A DNA stretch of 64,000 bases from Serratia marcescens (GTDB lineage Bacteria > Pseudomonadota > Gammaproteobacteria > Enterobacterales > Enterobacteriaceae): assembly GCF_001902635.1 (NCBI RefSeq), contig NZ_MJAO01000011.1, positions 115,346 through 179,345 on the forward strand, written 5' to 3'. The translations under genes were made by a program, and so were the position numbers. The notes under the pieces are model-generated. The model saw nothing but the letters and a program-made list of their open reading frames with translations. It searched no databases and had not been told where the DNA came from. Positions 31,637 to 40,540 of the stretch are shown in pieces. Numbering within the stretch: the first letter of the stretch is position 1; each line of letters begins with the position of its first letter.

Positions 31637-34182
31637 GCGTGGCTCTCCTCGGTATCGATCAGGGTAACGGGAATGCGCTCGTCAGGGCGCGCCGGGCGGT
31701 GCTGGTCGCGTTCGGCCACCACCTGCACGTTCGGATCGCGCAGCGGGCTGTTGATGAAGTGGGCGAAGCGCAGCTGCGTTTCCGGATGCTCGACGGTCTC
31801 TTTCCACTCGCAGATCACCGCGTCGCGCAGGCGGGCAATCTCCGCTTCCAACTGGTCATTGATGCCGAGCTTGTCGTCGATGATCACCTTGCGCAGGTAA
31901 TCGATACCGCCTTCCAGGCTCTCCAGCCATACCGAGGTGCGTTGCAGCTTATCGGCGGTGCGGATATAGAACATCATGAAACGGTCGAGGTAGCGCATCA
32001 GGGTATCGCTGTCGAGATCGGCGGCCAGCAGGTCGGCGTGGCGCGGCTTCATACCGCCGTTGCCGCAGACATACAGGTTCCAGCCGTTTTCGGTGGCGAT
32101 GATGCCGACGTCTTTGCCCTGCGCTTCGGCGCATTCACGGGTACAGCCCGAGACGCCGAACTTCATTTTGTGCGGGGTGCGGATGCCTTTGTAGCGGTGT
32201 TCCAGCTTGACGCCGAAGCCGACGCTGTCGCCGACGCCGTAGCGGCACCAGGTGCTGCCGACGCAGGTTTTCGCCATGCGCAGTGCCTTGGCGTAAGCGT
32301 GGCCGGTTTCAAAGCCGGCGGCGAGCAGCTTGCGCCAGATGGCTGGCAGGTCGTCTTTTTGCGCGCCGAACATGCCGATGCGCTGCGAGCCGGTCATTTT
32401 GGTGTAGAGGTTGTATTCCTTGGCGATCTGGCCGATGGCCAGCAGGCCGTCCGGGGTGATTTCGCCGCCGGCGGAGCGCGGGATCACCGAGTAGGTGCCG
32501 TCTTTCTGGATATTGCCGAGGAAGTTGTCGTTGGTATCCTGCAGCGGCGTATGTTGCGGCTTGAGAATGTACTCGTTCCAGCACGAGGCCAGCAGCGAGC
32601 CGACGGTCGGTTTACAGACTTCGCAGCCGTAGCCTTTACCGTATTTGGCCAGCAACGCCTCGAAAGACTTGATGCCTTCGACGCGGATCAGATGGAGCAG
32701 CTCCTGGCGCGAGTAGGCGAAGTGTTCGCACAGGTGATGGTTGACCTCGATGCCTTGCTTGCTTAGCTCGGCGTTCAGCACCTGGGTGAGCAGCGGGATG
32801 CAGCCGCCGCAGCCGGTGCCGGCCTTGGTTTCGGCCTTCAGCGCCGCCACGGTGTGGCAGCCTTTGTTGACCGCCTGAATGATGTCGCCTTTGCTGACGT
32901 CGAAGCAGGAGCAGATCTGCGCGCTTTCCGGCAGTGAATCCACGCCGATGGCCGGCTTGCTGCCCGCATGAGCCGGCAGGATCAGGCCGTCCGGATTCTC
33001 CGGCAACTCGATGCCGTTCAGCGCCAGCTGCAGCAGGTTGCCGTAATCGCTGGTGTCACCCACCAGCACCGCGCCGAGCAGGGTTTTGTTGTCGGCGCTG
33101 ACCACGATGCGTTTGTAGACTTCTTTGCTTTCATCCAGATAGACGTAGCTGCGGGCGCCCTCGATGCGGCCGTGGGCATCGCCGATGCCGCCGACGTCCA
33201 CGCCCAGCAGCTTCAGCTTGGCACTCATGTCGGCGCCCTGGAAGCCGTTTTCGCGGCCCAGCAGGTGATCGACGGCCACCTGCGCCATTTTGTAACCCGG
33301 CGCCACCAGGCCGAAGGTGCGATCGCGCCAGGCGGCGCACTCACCGATGGCATACACGTCCGGATCCGACGTCTGGCAGCTGTCGTTGATGGCGATACCG
33401 CCGCGGCAGCCGATCTCCAGCCCGCACTGACGCGCCAGCTTGTCCTGGGCGCGGATGCCGGTGGAGAACACGATGAAATCCACTTCCAGCAGGCTGCCGT
33501 CGGCGAAATGCATGGTTTTGCGCGCCGTGCCACCGCCGTTGACGATCTCCTGGGTGTTTTTCCCGGTGTGTACCTTGACGCCCATGCGTTCGATCTTGCG
33601 GCGCAACTGGTCGCCGCCCATCGGGTCGAGCTGTTCGGCCATCAGCACCGGAGCGAACTCGATCACGTGCGTTTCCACCCCCAGGCTTTTCAGCGCGCCG
33701 GCAGCTTCCAGCCCCAACAGCCCGCCGCCGACCACCGCCCCGCGTTTGCTGCGGCGCGCGCAGGCTTCGATGGCGTTCAGGTCTTCGATGGTGCGGTAAA
33801 CGAAGCAGTCCTGGCTATCCGAGCCTTTAATCGGCGGGATCCACGGGTAGGAGCCGGTGGCCATGATCAGCTTGTCGTAATAGACGGTGCGGCCGGTGTT
33901 GGAGTGGATGACCTTCTCGTCGCGATTGATGGTGATGGCGCGTTCGCCGACCAGCACTTTGACGCCGTGTTTTTCGTAAAAGCCTTCGCGCACCAGCGAC
34001 AGCTCTTCGGCGGTATGGTGAGAAAAATAGGAAGAGAGGTGCACGCGATCGTAAGCGATGCGCGGCTCTTCGCAAAATACGGTGATTTCGAACTGGTCTT
34101 TGTCTGCTTTATCCAACAGATCTTCGATGAACCGGTGGCCGACCATGCCATTGCCGACGACGGCAAGTTTGACTCTGCTCAT
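31633..34182 (-). CDS. nirB: NirB, large subunit of NADH nitrite reductase
   Basis: An 849-residue siroheme enzyme reducing nitrite to ammonium with NADH. It has an N-terminal FAD/NAD domain (VVGNGMVGHRFIEDLL), a BFD-like [2Fe-2S] domain (ICSCFDVSKGDI, CGGCIPL), and a C-terminal siroheme/[4Fe-4S] domain with the cysteines of TCVGSTWC and GCTRECAEA. The start MSRVKLAVVG at 34182 aligns with E. coli; the longer frame to 34254 would run through the FNR site. It is expressed with nirD, nirC and cysG under FNR and NarL/NarP control. Confidence 0.97.
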   Translation of the reverse strand: MSRVKLAVVGNGMVGHRFIEDLLDKADKDQFEITVFCEEPRIAYDRVHLSSYFSHHTAEELSLVREGFYEKHGVKVLVGERAITINRDEKVIHSNTGRTVYYDKLIMATGSYPWIPPIKGSDSQDCFVYRTIEDLNAIEACARRSKRGAVVGGGLLGLEAAGALKSLGVETHVIEFAPVLMAEQLDPMGGDQLRRKIERMGVKVHTGKNTQEIVNGGGTARKTMHFADGSLLEVDFIVFSTGIRAQDKLARQCGLEIGCRGGIAINDSCQTSDPDVYAIGECAAWRDRTFGLVAPGYKMAQVAVDHLLGRENGFQGADMSAKLKLLGVDVGGIGDAHGRIEGARSYVYLDESKEVYKRIVVSADNKTLLGAVLVGDTSDYGNLLQLALNGIELPENPDGLILPAHAGSKPAIGVDSLPESAQICSCFDVSKGDIIQAVNKGCHTVAALKAETKAGTGCGGCIPLLTQVLNAELSKQGIEVNHHLCEHFAYSRQELLHLIRVEGIKSFEALLAKYGKGYGCEVCKPTVGSLLASCWNEYILKPQHTPLQDTNDNFLGNIQKDGTYSVIPRSAGGEITPDGLLAIGQIAKEYNLYTKMTGSQRIGMFGAQKDDLPAIWRKLLAAGFETGHAYAKALRMAKTCVGSTWCRYGVGDSVGFGVKLEHRYKGIRTPHKMKFGVSGCTRECAEAQGKDVGIIATENGWNLYVCGNGGMKPRHADLLAADLDSDTLMRYLDRFMMFYIRTADKLQRTSVWLESLEGGIDYLRKVIIDDKLGINDQLEAEIARLRDAVICEWKETVEHPETQLRFAHFINSPLRDPNVQVVAERDQHRPARPDERIPVTLIDTEESHA

Positions 34183-34240
34183 TATTGCCTCAAAATTCTG
34201 GTTTCCTAGGCTTACCTTATCTCTCCCGATGGGCAATTTA

Positions 34241-34254
34241 TTGATGCAAATCAA
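34241..34254 (-). promoter_or_regulatory. FNR box of the nirB promoter
   Basis: TTGATGCAAATCAA is an exact match to the FNR consensus TTGAT-N4-ATCAA. If it is centred at -41.5, as at E. coli nirB, transcription would start near 34206. A weak -10 (TAAGGT, minus strand, 34214-34219) sits where this predicts. Confidence 0.9.
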
Positions 34255-34267
34255 TCGCGCCCTTATA

Positions 34268-34283
34268 TACCTCTAATGTGGTA
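34268..34283 (-). promoter_or_regulatory. NarL/NarP 7-2-7 site of the nirB promoter
   Basis: Two inverted heptamers spaced by 2 bases (tacctct-aa-tgtggta). One arm fits TACYYMT fully; the other has two mismatches. Its centre is 28 bp upstream of the FNR-box centre, the same spacing as E. coli nirB (-69.5 and -41.5). Confidence 0.75.
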
Positions 34284-34470
34284 TATGGATGATTTTCCAC
34301 GTTTTTTGATAAGTTGCGGATTTTATTCACCTTTAGCTGAAGCGAGTCAGTTTTCATGCAAACTACCCCGCAGGGAGTAAACGCAGGGGGTAGGCTCGAA
34401 ACGGTGACTTTGTCAGCGCGATCCGCTGCCAGTATGATGAAGAAAACCAGCGCAACGGCAGAGGTGAAGG

Positions 34471-35754
34471 GTGGCGAAACGTCCATTGAAGTTTATCGAC
34501 AACCTGCGTTTAAGCGGGCATGAAGGATTGTGGCAACTGGCGATCGAGCAGGGGCGCATCGCGCATCTGGTGCCGCAGCCGGAAGGGCAGGAGTGGCGCA
34601 GCGATGTGCTGGATGCACAGGGCGGGCTGGCGTTGCCGGCGTTCGTCGAACCGCATATCCACCTGGATACCACGCAAACCGCCGGTCAGCCGGCCTGGAA
34701 CCAATCCGGCACGCTGTTCGAAGGCATCGAGCGCTGGGCCGAACGCAAGGCGCTGTTGACTCATGAAGACGTTAAGCAGCGTGCCTGGCAAACGCTCAAG
34801 TGGCAGATCGCCAACGGCGTACAGTATGTGCGTACCCACGTCGACGTTTCCGATCCCTCGCTGACCGCGCTGCGCGCCATGCTCGAGGTGAAGCGGGAGG
34901 TGGCGCCCTGGGTGACGCTGCAGATCGTCGCCTTCCCGCAGGAGGGCATCCTCTCCTATCCCAACGGTGAAGCGCTGCTTGAAGAAGCGCTGCGGCTGGG
35001 GGCCGACGTGGTGGGCGCCATCCCGCACTTCGAATTCACCCGCGAGTACGGCGTGGAGTCGTTGCACAAGGCGTTCGCGCTGGCGCAAAAATACGATCGG
35101 CTGGTGGACGTGCACTGCGATGAGATCGACGACGAGCAATCGCGCTTCGTCGAGACCGTGGCGGCGCTGGCGCTGAAGTTGAATATGGGGGCGAAAGTCA
35201 CCGCCAGCCACACCACGGCGATGCATTCTTACAACGGCGCTTACGCCTCGCGGCTGTTCCGCCTGCTGAAAATGTCCGGCATCAACTTCGTCGCCAATCC
35301 GCTGGTGAATATTCATCTGCAGGGGCGTTTCGACAGCTACCCGAAACGGCGCGGCGTGACGCGGGTGAAGGAGATGCTGGAGGCGGGGATCAACGTCTGC
35401 TTCGGCCATGACGACGTGTTCGATCCCTGGTATCCGCTCGGCACCGCCAACATGCTGCAGGTGCTGCATATGGGGCTGCACGTGTGCCAACTGATGGGGT
35501 ATGGTCAGATCGATGACGGGCTGAAGCTGATCACCAGCCACAGTGCACGCACCCTTAACCTGAGCGACTACGGCTTGGCGGCCGGCAACAGCGCCAATCT
35601 GGTGATTTTGCCGGCGGAAAGCGGCTTCGACGCGGTGCGCCGCCAGACGCCGGTGCGCTATTCGATTCGCCAGGGGGCAGTGATCGCCGAAACGCGGCCG
35701 GCGGAAACCACGCTGCATTTGCAGCAGGATGAGACGGTGGATTTTCGGCGTTAG
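34471..35754 (+). CDS. codA: Cytosine deaminase
   Basis: A 427-residue amidohydrolase very close to E. coli CodA, which turns cytosine into uracil and ammonia. Metal ligands are in [11 protein letters not shown] and [11 protein letters not shown], with the catalytic [11 protein letters not shown] and [14 protein letters not shown]. The start is a GTG at 34471 with GAGG six bases upstream; the first 40 residues are the least conserved part. It is divergent from nirB and convergent with chpB, sharing 4 bases at the stops. The permease gene codB, next to codA in E. coli, is not in this window. Confidence 0.95.
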   Translation: MAKRPLKFIDNLRLSGHEGLWQLAIEQGRIAHLVPQPEGQEWRSDVLDAQGGLALPAFVEPHIHLDTTQTAGQPAWNQSGTLFEGIERWAERKALLTHEDVKQRAWQTLKWQIANGVQYVRTHVDVSDPSLTALRAMLEVKREVAPWVTLQIVAFPQEGILSYPNGEALLEEALRLGADVVGAIPHFEFTREYGVESLHKAFALAQKYDRLVDVHCDEIDDEQSRFVETVAALALKLNMGAKVTASHTTAMHSYNGAYASRLFRLLKMSGINFVANPLVNIHLQGRFDSYPKRRGVTRVKEMLEAGINVCFGHDDVFDPWYPLGTANMLQVLHMGLHVCQLMGYGQIDDGLKLITSHSARTLNLSDYGLAAGNSANLVILPAESGFDAVRRQTPVRYSIRQGAVIAETRPAETTLHLQQDETVDFRR

Positions 35755-36101
35755 TCGATGATTGCCTGAAGCCGCGCCAGCGCGTCGGCGATGACTTCGC
35801 CGGGAGCATGTTCAACGAATTGCGCGCTGCGCCCGGCCAGATCCATCATGCGAACCTGGTTGATCAAGACGACGCCTTGGGTTGTCGTGCCACTCCCGCT
35901 CAGGCTGACGGTGAAACCCGCGGTACGGGCAAAATTCGCCCCTTGCGAAATAGGGGCGACCAGCACCATGCCCAGCGCATTGAACTCGCGGGGAGAGAGC
36001 ACCAGCGCCGGGCGGAAGTCGCCCTGTTGCTCACGGCCAACCACGGGATTCAGGCTGACCCGGATAAGATCTCCGCGCTGAAAAACGGGGCGTTTCACCA
36101 T
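35751..36101 (-). CDS. chpB: ChpB-like (MazF/PemK family) endoribonuclease toxin
   Basis: A 116-residue toxin of the MazF/PemK fold, closest in sequence style to E. coli ChpB. Motifs are [29 protein letters not shown] and [12 protein letters not shown]. MazF-type toxins cut mRNA at short sequences. It overlaps the antitoxin gene by 7 bases and its stop codon overlaps that of convergent codA. Target specificity cannot be read from sequence. Confidence 0.92.
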   Translation of the reverse strand: MVKRPVFQRGDLIRVSLNPVVGREQQGDFRPALVLSPREFNALGMVLVAPISQGANFARTAGFTVSLSGSGTTTQGVVLINQVRMMDLAGRSAQFVEHAPGEVIADALARLQAIID

Positions 36102-36343
36102 ACTTCTTTCCCCGCCGGCGGCATGTTTTCCCAGTTGCCGTCTGCGGCGGCCGGCGCTTCACTGTCGCAACCATCGAGCAACTGCTGCAGTGAATAGCGT
36201 CTCTTAACCGGTTTAATGACCAACGCTCCATCGATGACCTGCATGTCCATTTCCTGACCTACCTGGAGTTCCAGCTCGTTCATTAGCGCTGAGGGCACCA
36301 GCATTCCCGCGCTGTTGCCCCATTTTTTGATAGAAACTTTCAT
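36095..36343 (-). CDS. chpS: ChpS-like antitoxin (MazE/SpoVT-AbrB fold)
   Basis: An 82-residue protein starting MKVSIKKWGNSAGMLVPSAL, the swapped-hairpin AbrB DNA-binding domain of MazE/ChpS. The acidic C-terminus should occupy the toxin's active site. The start at 36343 has AGGGA upstream; the frame extends 8 codons further without need. It likely represses its own promoter at the repeated TGTATA-type sites upstream. Confidence 0.92.
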   Translation of the reverse strand: MKVSIKKWGNSAGMLVPSALMNELELQVGQEMDMQVIDGALVIKPVKRRYSLQQLLDGCDSEAPAAADGNWENMPPAGKEVW

Positions 36344-36365
36344 GAGCAATCCCTCTCCATTGTTC

Positions 36366-36404
36366 ATGTATAAACAATGTATAACTCAGTGCAAAAAATG
36401 TACA
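36366..36404 (-). promoter_or_regulatory. Three atgtata-type repeats upstream of chpS
   Basis: Copies atgtata (36366-36372), atgtata (36377-36383) and atgtaca (36398-36404) start 11 and 21 bases apart, close to one and two helical turns. They lie in the presumed chpS promoter and may be its autoregulatory operator. This is inference from spacing and position only. Confidence 0.45.
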
Positions 36405-36406
36405 GT

Positions 36407-36434
36407 AAAAAAAAGGGCGCCTTGCGGGCGCCCT
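36407..36434 (-). terminator. Rho-independent terminator of tsgA
   Basis: An 8-bp stem agggcgcc/ggcgccct (36414-36421 with 36427-36434) is followed on the minus strand by eight Ts. It lies 22 bases after the tsgA stop and insulates tsgA from the toxin-antitoxin pair. Confidence 0.9.
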
Positions 36435-36456
36435 GGGTGCATCTGATGCGATGGGA

Positions 36457-37641
36457 TCAGTGCGTGACGTGGCCGTGGCTGCGGTGCTTGGTCACGAAGC
36501 CCAGCAGCAGACACATCACGAACACCGCCAGGTACAGGCCGTTGGCGGTGGTCAGCGCCGCGTGCGCGCCGCCTTTTGCCACGATCGGGCCGGTGACCAC
36601 GAAGGTCAGCATGGTGCCGATGGTGCCGCAGGTCAGGATAAAGTTGACCAGCTTCGGCGAGGAGACCTTGGTCTGCAGCGAGCCGAGGGTGATCAGCGTG
36701 GTGTAGATGGCGCTGGAAACGAAGCCCAGAGCCATGATGTAGTAGCCCAGGTGCTCCGGATTGTCGGTGCTGACGAACAGGTACATCGCGCCGGTGGCCA
36801 ACGCGGCCAACACGGTAACGATGCGCTGCAGATCGAAGAAGCGCAGGATGAAGCTGAACACCCACATCCCGACCATGTAAGAGGTCCAGAAGTCGCTCAC
36901 CAGCTTACCGGCCTGGCCGATGTCCATGTTGAACGACTTGGTGGCGTACTCAGGCACCCACTGAATGAAGCCCAACTGGCCGAGGATGTAGCACAGTGCG
37001 GCGATCGACAGGAACAGCACGCCGATGCCCCATTTTTCTTTTGCGACCGGCTGACCGGCGTCGGCGCCTTTCTTGCCCAGCACCGGGAATTCGGAGCACA
37101 GGGTCAGCACGAAGATCGCCACGTACAGCAAGCCGATGCAGGCGTAAACCCAGTACCAGCCAATATGGCGAGCCAGCAGCATCGCGGCGACGATCGGGAA
37201 GATCATCCCGGCCATGCTGAAGAAGGAGTCGGTGAACAACAGGCGCGAACCGCGCTGGCGGCCGGCATACATGTGGGTGATCAGGAAGGTGCCGATCGAC
37301 ATGGTGATGCCGCTAACCACACCGAGGATAAACATGCACAGCGAGAACATGGTCAGGCTCTTGCCGAGCATCAGCCCTGCAACCGCCAGCACCATCAGCA
37401 CAAAGCCGAAGATCAGCTGACGCTTCAGCGGGATGATTTCCATCAGCCAGGCATTGAGGAAGATCGAAATCAAAATACCGGCGTTGAGGAAAGTAAAGGT
37501 GTTACTCATGCTGGAAACCGGCAGATTAAAGTACTCTGCAATGTTTCCCATCACCATCCCTGTGACGATCACTAAAGCACCGGTCAGCGCGTACGAAAAG
37601 AAGCTGATCCAGGTAAGCCGTATGCGGTTACTGTCATTCAT
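36457..37641 (-). CDS. tsgA: TsgA, major facilitator superfamily protein
   Basis: A 394-residue inner-membrane protein with about 12 hydrophobic segments and MFS signatures ([22 protein letters not shown]). TsgA is a conserved enterobacterial transporter-like protein whose substrate is not established; the name comes from tellurite/selenite resistance work. In E. coli it adjoins nirB; here codA and chpSB lie between. The His-rich C-terminus ([10 protein letters not shown]) is short. Confidence 0.93.
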   Translation of the reverse strand: MNDSNRIRLTWISFFSYALTGALVIVTGMVMGNIAEYFNLPVSSMSNTFTFLNAGILISIFLNAWLMEIIPLKRQLIFGFVLMVLAVAGLMLGKSLTMFSLCMFILGVVSGITMSIGTFLITHMYAGRQRGSRLLFTDSFFSMAGMIFPIVAAMLLARHIGWYWVYACIGLLYVAIFVLTLCSEFPVLGKKGADAGQPVAKEKWGIGVLFLSIAALCYILGQLGFIQWVPEYATKSFNMDIGQAGKLVSDFWTSYMVGMWVFSFILRFFDLQRIVTVLAALATGAMYLFVSTDNPEHLGYYIMALGFVSSAIYTTLITLGSLQTKVSSPKLVNFILTCGTIGTMLTFVVTGPIVAKGGAHAALTTANGLYLAVFVMCLLLGFVTKHRSHGHVTH

Positions 37642-37832
37642 TGTATAGGCCTGAATATGTCTGTTAGAAGTTTTAAAACTGGCATAAGGCCGCTGGCTTT
37701 TCCTGGCAAACGCAGAAAAAAGTCCCGATCAGGCCACCAGGGGGCGGATCCTAGCACAGACAACGGGATTTTTTGTGATGGCTGTCGATTTTTTGATGCA
37801 ACCCATGAAGGGGAGATGCGCATTATTGTGAT

Positions 37833-38813
37833 CTATTTGCGTACCGTCACAATGGAATCACGGTTGACGATCGTCGGCTCAAACCGGTGCGCCGGGGTGG
37901 TGGGATCGATCAGAAGGCGCGCCGCATATTGCGCCATCTCGCTGATGGGAAAATGCACGCTGGTCAGCGCCGGGCGCACGAATGGCGCGCGTTCGCCGCT
38001 GTCGTAACAAATCAATGAGATATCCTGCGGCACCCGCAGACGGTGCTCGTTGATCGCCAGCAGGGCGCCGATCGCCATCTCTTCATTGCAGCAGTAGATG
38101 GCGCTGGGCGGTGCGGCTTGCCGCAGCAGTTGATCGGCGCAGCGGTAACCGCTTTCCAGATCGTAGACGCCCTCCAGACAGCCCACCGGCTCGAGGTTCG
38201 CCGCCTGCATCGCCTCTTCAAACCCCTGTAGCCGCAGCCGGCTTGACGGGCGCTCGCGTGGGCCGCTGATGCAGGCGATGCGCCGATGCCCGGCATCGAG
38301 CAGCCGCTGCGTCGCCATGCGGCTGGCAAGTGGGTGATCGAAGATGACGCAGCGCGCTTCCAGCCCTGGCACCAGACGATCGAGCAACACGAAATGACGC
38401 TGCTCCGCCGCCAGCTGGCGCAGTTGAACATCGCTGAGAAAACGCACGTGCAGGATCACGCCGTCGCAACGCAGGCTGAACAGCCGCTGCACCGCCTGCC
38501 ATTCGTTTTCGGCGCTGTTGCGGCCCTGGGTCACCAGCAGCTGCTTGCCGTGGGATTCGGCCTCGGTTTGCACGAAGTCCATCAGCGCACCGAAGAAACC
38601 GCCGCGATATGACGTGGTGACCAGCCCCAGGGTGTTGCTGTGGCTGGAGGCGAGCGCGCGCGCTGCGGGGTTGGGGGTATAACCGAGCTGGGCGACGGCG
38701 CGTTCGACTTTCTCGCGGGTCGGTGCCTTAACGTTGTTGTCGCCGTTTACCACGCGCGATACGGTGGCGCGCGATACGCCCGCCAGCGCCGCGACATCTT
38801 CCAGTGTCACCAT
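37833..38813 (-). CDS. LacI-family repressor of the adjacent glycoside genes
   Basis: A 326-residue LacI/GalR regulator. The N-terminal helix-turn-helix and hinge read VTLEDVAALAGVSRATVSRVV and NPAARALASS, followed by a periplasmic-binding-protein-like effector domain. It resembles AscG-type regulators of aryl-beta-glucoside genes. AGGAG lies upstream of the ATG. Its likely operator is the perfect palindrome at 40604-40623 in front of the EIIA-GH4 genes. Its effector is unknown, perhaps a phosphorylated beta-glucoside. Confidence 0.9.
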   Translation of the reverse strand: MVTLEDVAALAGVSRATVSRVVNGDNNVKAPTREKVERAVAQLGYTPNPAARALASSHSNTLGLVTTSYRGGFFGALMDFVQTEAESHGKQLLVTQGRNSAENEWQAVQRLFSLRCDGVILHVRFLSDVQLRQLAAEQRHFVLLDRLVPGLEARCVIFDHPLASRMATQRLLDAGHRRIACISGPRERPSSRLRLQGFEEAMQAANLEPVGCLEGVYDLESGYRCADQLLRQAAPPSAIYCCNEEMAIGALLAINEHRLRVPQDISLICYDSGERAPFVRPALTSVHFPISEMAQYAARLLIDPTTPAHRFEPTIVNRDSIVTVRK

Positions 38814-38843
38814 CGTCCAACTCCTGATTACGGCTAAAAAAAT

Positions 38844-38863
38844 GGGTTCGGCGCGCCGAACCC
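38844..38863 (-). terminator. Terminator of the GH4 gene
   Basis: A perfect 20-base palindrome (gggttcggcg/cgccgaaccc) is followed on the minus strand by a T-run at 38836-38843. It lies 22 bases past the glycosidase stop and 30 bases before the lacI-family gene, so the regulator needs its own promoter or read-through. Confidence 0.85.
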
Positions 38864-38885
38864 CTGTCTGGCTGCGCGCAGGTGT

Positions 38886-40193
38886 TTACCTGAACTGCGG
38901 CAAATACGGCGCGTTTATCGCCAACACCTCGTCCAGCAGCGGCTGCGCCAGATTGGCGTTGCCCACCAACGGGTTGGCGATCAGCGCCAGCAAACCGCTG
39001 CGGCGATCGCCGTGCACCGCGGCTTCGATGGTCAGACGCTCGTAGGCCTTCACCTGTTGCGTCAAGGCATTCATCGCCTCCGGCAGCGGGCCGAAGGTCA
39101 GCGGATGCGCGCCTTGGGCATCGACGATACAGTTGATTTCTATCACAGCATCATCCGGCAGGCCACGGATTGCGCCGCGGTTTGCGGTATTGACCACTAA
39201 TTGCGTGCCGAGATTATTATGGATAGCACGAATCAGCTCCAGCGCAACTTCGGAATAGTAAGAACCGCCGCGGAAGCTGAGTTGCTCCGGTTTACTGGCC
39301 AGCTGCGGATCGGCATACAGTTCGAACAGCTCTTTCTCCACCTGCATCACCTGCTCGGCGCGGGTGCCGCGTTCGCCGGCGGCGGCCATCTCTTCCGCCA
39401 GCATCTCGCGGGTCTGGTAGAAATAGCGGTGGTACGGGCAGGGGATGGCACCGAGCGCGCGCAGGAAGTCCGGCTGCCAGGGCTCTTCCTTGATGTTGTT
39501 CATGGTCAGCGCCGCGCCGTCGCACAGCATGTCGATCACCTTGGCGGTGACGTCGCGCCCCAGGTGCGTGACCTGATGTACCCAGACCATGTGGTTCAGG
39601 CCGGCGAACCGCAGCTGCACGTCGGCGTAAGGCGCCTGCAGCATGTTGGCGATCATGTGATGCATGCTGATCGGCACGTTGCACAGGCCGATGATCTTCG
39701 CTTTGGTAAAGCGGGATACCGCTTCGGTGACGATGCCGGCCGGGTTGGTGAAGTTGATGATCCAGGCGTCCGGTGCCAGTTTTTCCACCCGCCGGGCGAT
39801 ATCCAGCATCACCGGAATGGTGCGTAGCGCCTTGGCGAAGCCGCCGACGCCGGTGGTCTCCTGGCCGAGCAGCTGGTATTTCAGGCCCAGCCGTTCGTCG
39901 GCGGCGCGCGCCGGCAGTTGCCCGACGCGGAATTGGGTCAGCACGAAAGCGGCGCCGCGAATCGCGTCGTCCAGCGCGAAGTGCACGCTGACCTTAACCT
40001 GCTCCAACCCGTGACGCGCCAGCATGCGGCGCGTCAGGGCGGCGATGATCTCCACTTTTTGCCGGCCCGGTTCGACGTCCACCAGCGCCAGTTCGGTGAC
40101 CGGCAGCTCCTCGATACGCTGGATCAGCCCATCGACCAGTTCCGGGGTGTAGCTGCTGCCGCCGCCGATCACGGCGATTTTGAGTGCGTTCAT
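38886..40193 (-). CDS. 6-phospho-beta-glucosidase, glycoside hydrolase family 4
   Basis: A 435-residue NAD- and divalent-metal-dependent GH4 enzyme. The N-terminal NAD motif is IAVIGGGSSYTPELVDG; the metal site includes Cys and His in GLCNVPISMHHM and GLNHMVW, and NFTNPAGIVTEA is family-typical. GH4 6-phospho-glucosidases split sugars phosphorylated by a PTS, through an oxidation-elimination mechanism. Start at 40193 (MNALKIAV) overlaps the EIIA stop by 4 bases. Exact sugar (cellobiose, chitobiose or aryl glucoside) cannot be told from sequence. Confidence 0.9.
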   Translation of the reverse strand: MNALKIAVIGGGSSYTPELVDGLIQRIEELPVTELALVDVEPGRQKVEIIAALTRRMLARHGLEQVKVSVHFALDDAIRGAAFVLTQFRVGQLPARAADERLGLKYQLLGQETTGVGGFAKALRTIPVMLDIARRVEKLAPDAWIINFTNPAGIVTEAVSRFTKAKIIGLCNVPISMHHMIANMLQAPYADVQLRFAGLNHMVWVHQVTHLGRDVTAKVIDMLCDGAALTMNNIKEEPWQPDFLRALGAIPCPYHRYFYQTREMLAEEMAAAGERGTRAEQVMQVEKELFELYADPQLASKPEQLSFRGGSYYSEVALELIRAIHNNLGTQLVVNTANRGAIRGLPDDAVIEINCIVDAQGAHPLTFGPLPEAMNALTQQVKAYERLTIEAAVHGDRRSGLLALIANPLVGNANLAQPLLDEVLAINAPYLPQFR

Positions 40194-40540
40194 GGGCGGC
40201 CCTCCGTCTGCGACTGACGGCGATAGAGTTCGATCATGTCGTCGGCCAGATCCTGGATCACCATGGCGTTCATCAGATGATCCTGCGCATGCACGGTGAT
40301 CAGGTTGATCGCCAGCTTGCCGCAGCCCTCGTCCAGGCCGATCAGTTCGGTCTGGATCAGGTGCGCCTTCTTCACCCATTCTTTGGATTCGGCCATGTGT
40401 TTGGCCGCGGCGGCGAAGTCGCCGGCACGCGCTTGCCGCAGCGCCATCAGCGCATTGCTGCGCGCGCTGCCGGAGAACACCAGCAGTTCCATGATGGTGC
40501 TTTCAAACTCGGGGCTGACTTCAGTCATCAATTCACTCAC
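40190..40540 (-). CDS. PTS lactose/cellobiose-type EIIA subunit
   Basis: A 116-residue EIIA of the lactose/chitobiose family (ChbA-like three-helix protein). The phosphorylated histidine is in ITVHAQDHLMNAM. The GTG start at 40538-40540 has GGAG nine bases upstream. It is the first gene after the operator palindrome and is translationally coupled to the GH4 gene. No EIIB or EIIC gene is present in the window, so this EIIA must work with subunits encoded elsewhere or be a remnant. Confidence 0.9.
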   Translation of the reverse strand: MSELMTEVSPEFESTIMELLVFSGSARSNALMALRQARAGDFAAAAKHMAESKEWVKKAHLIQTELIGLDEGCGKLAINLITVHAQDHLMNAMVIQDLADDMIELYRRQSQTEGRP

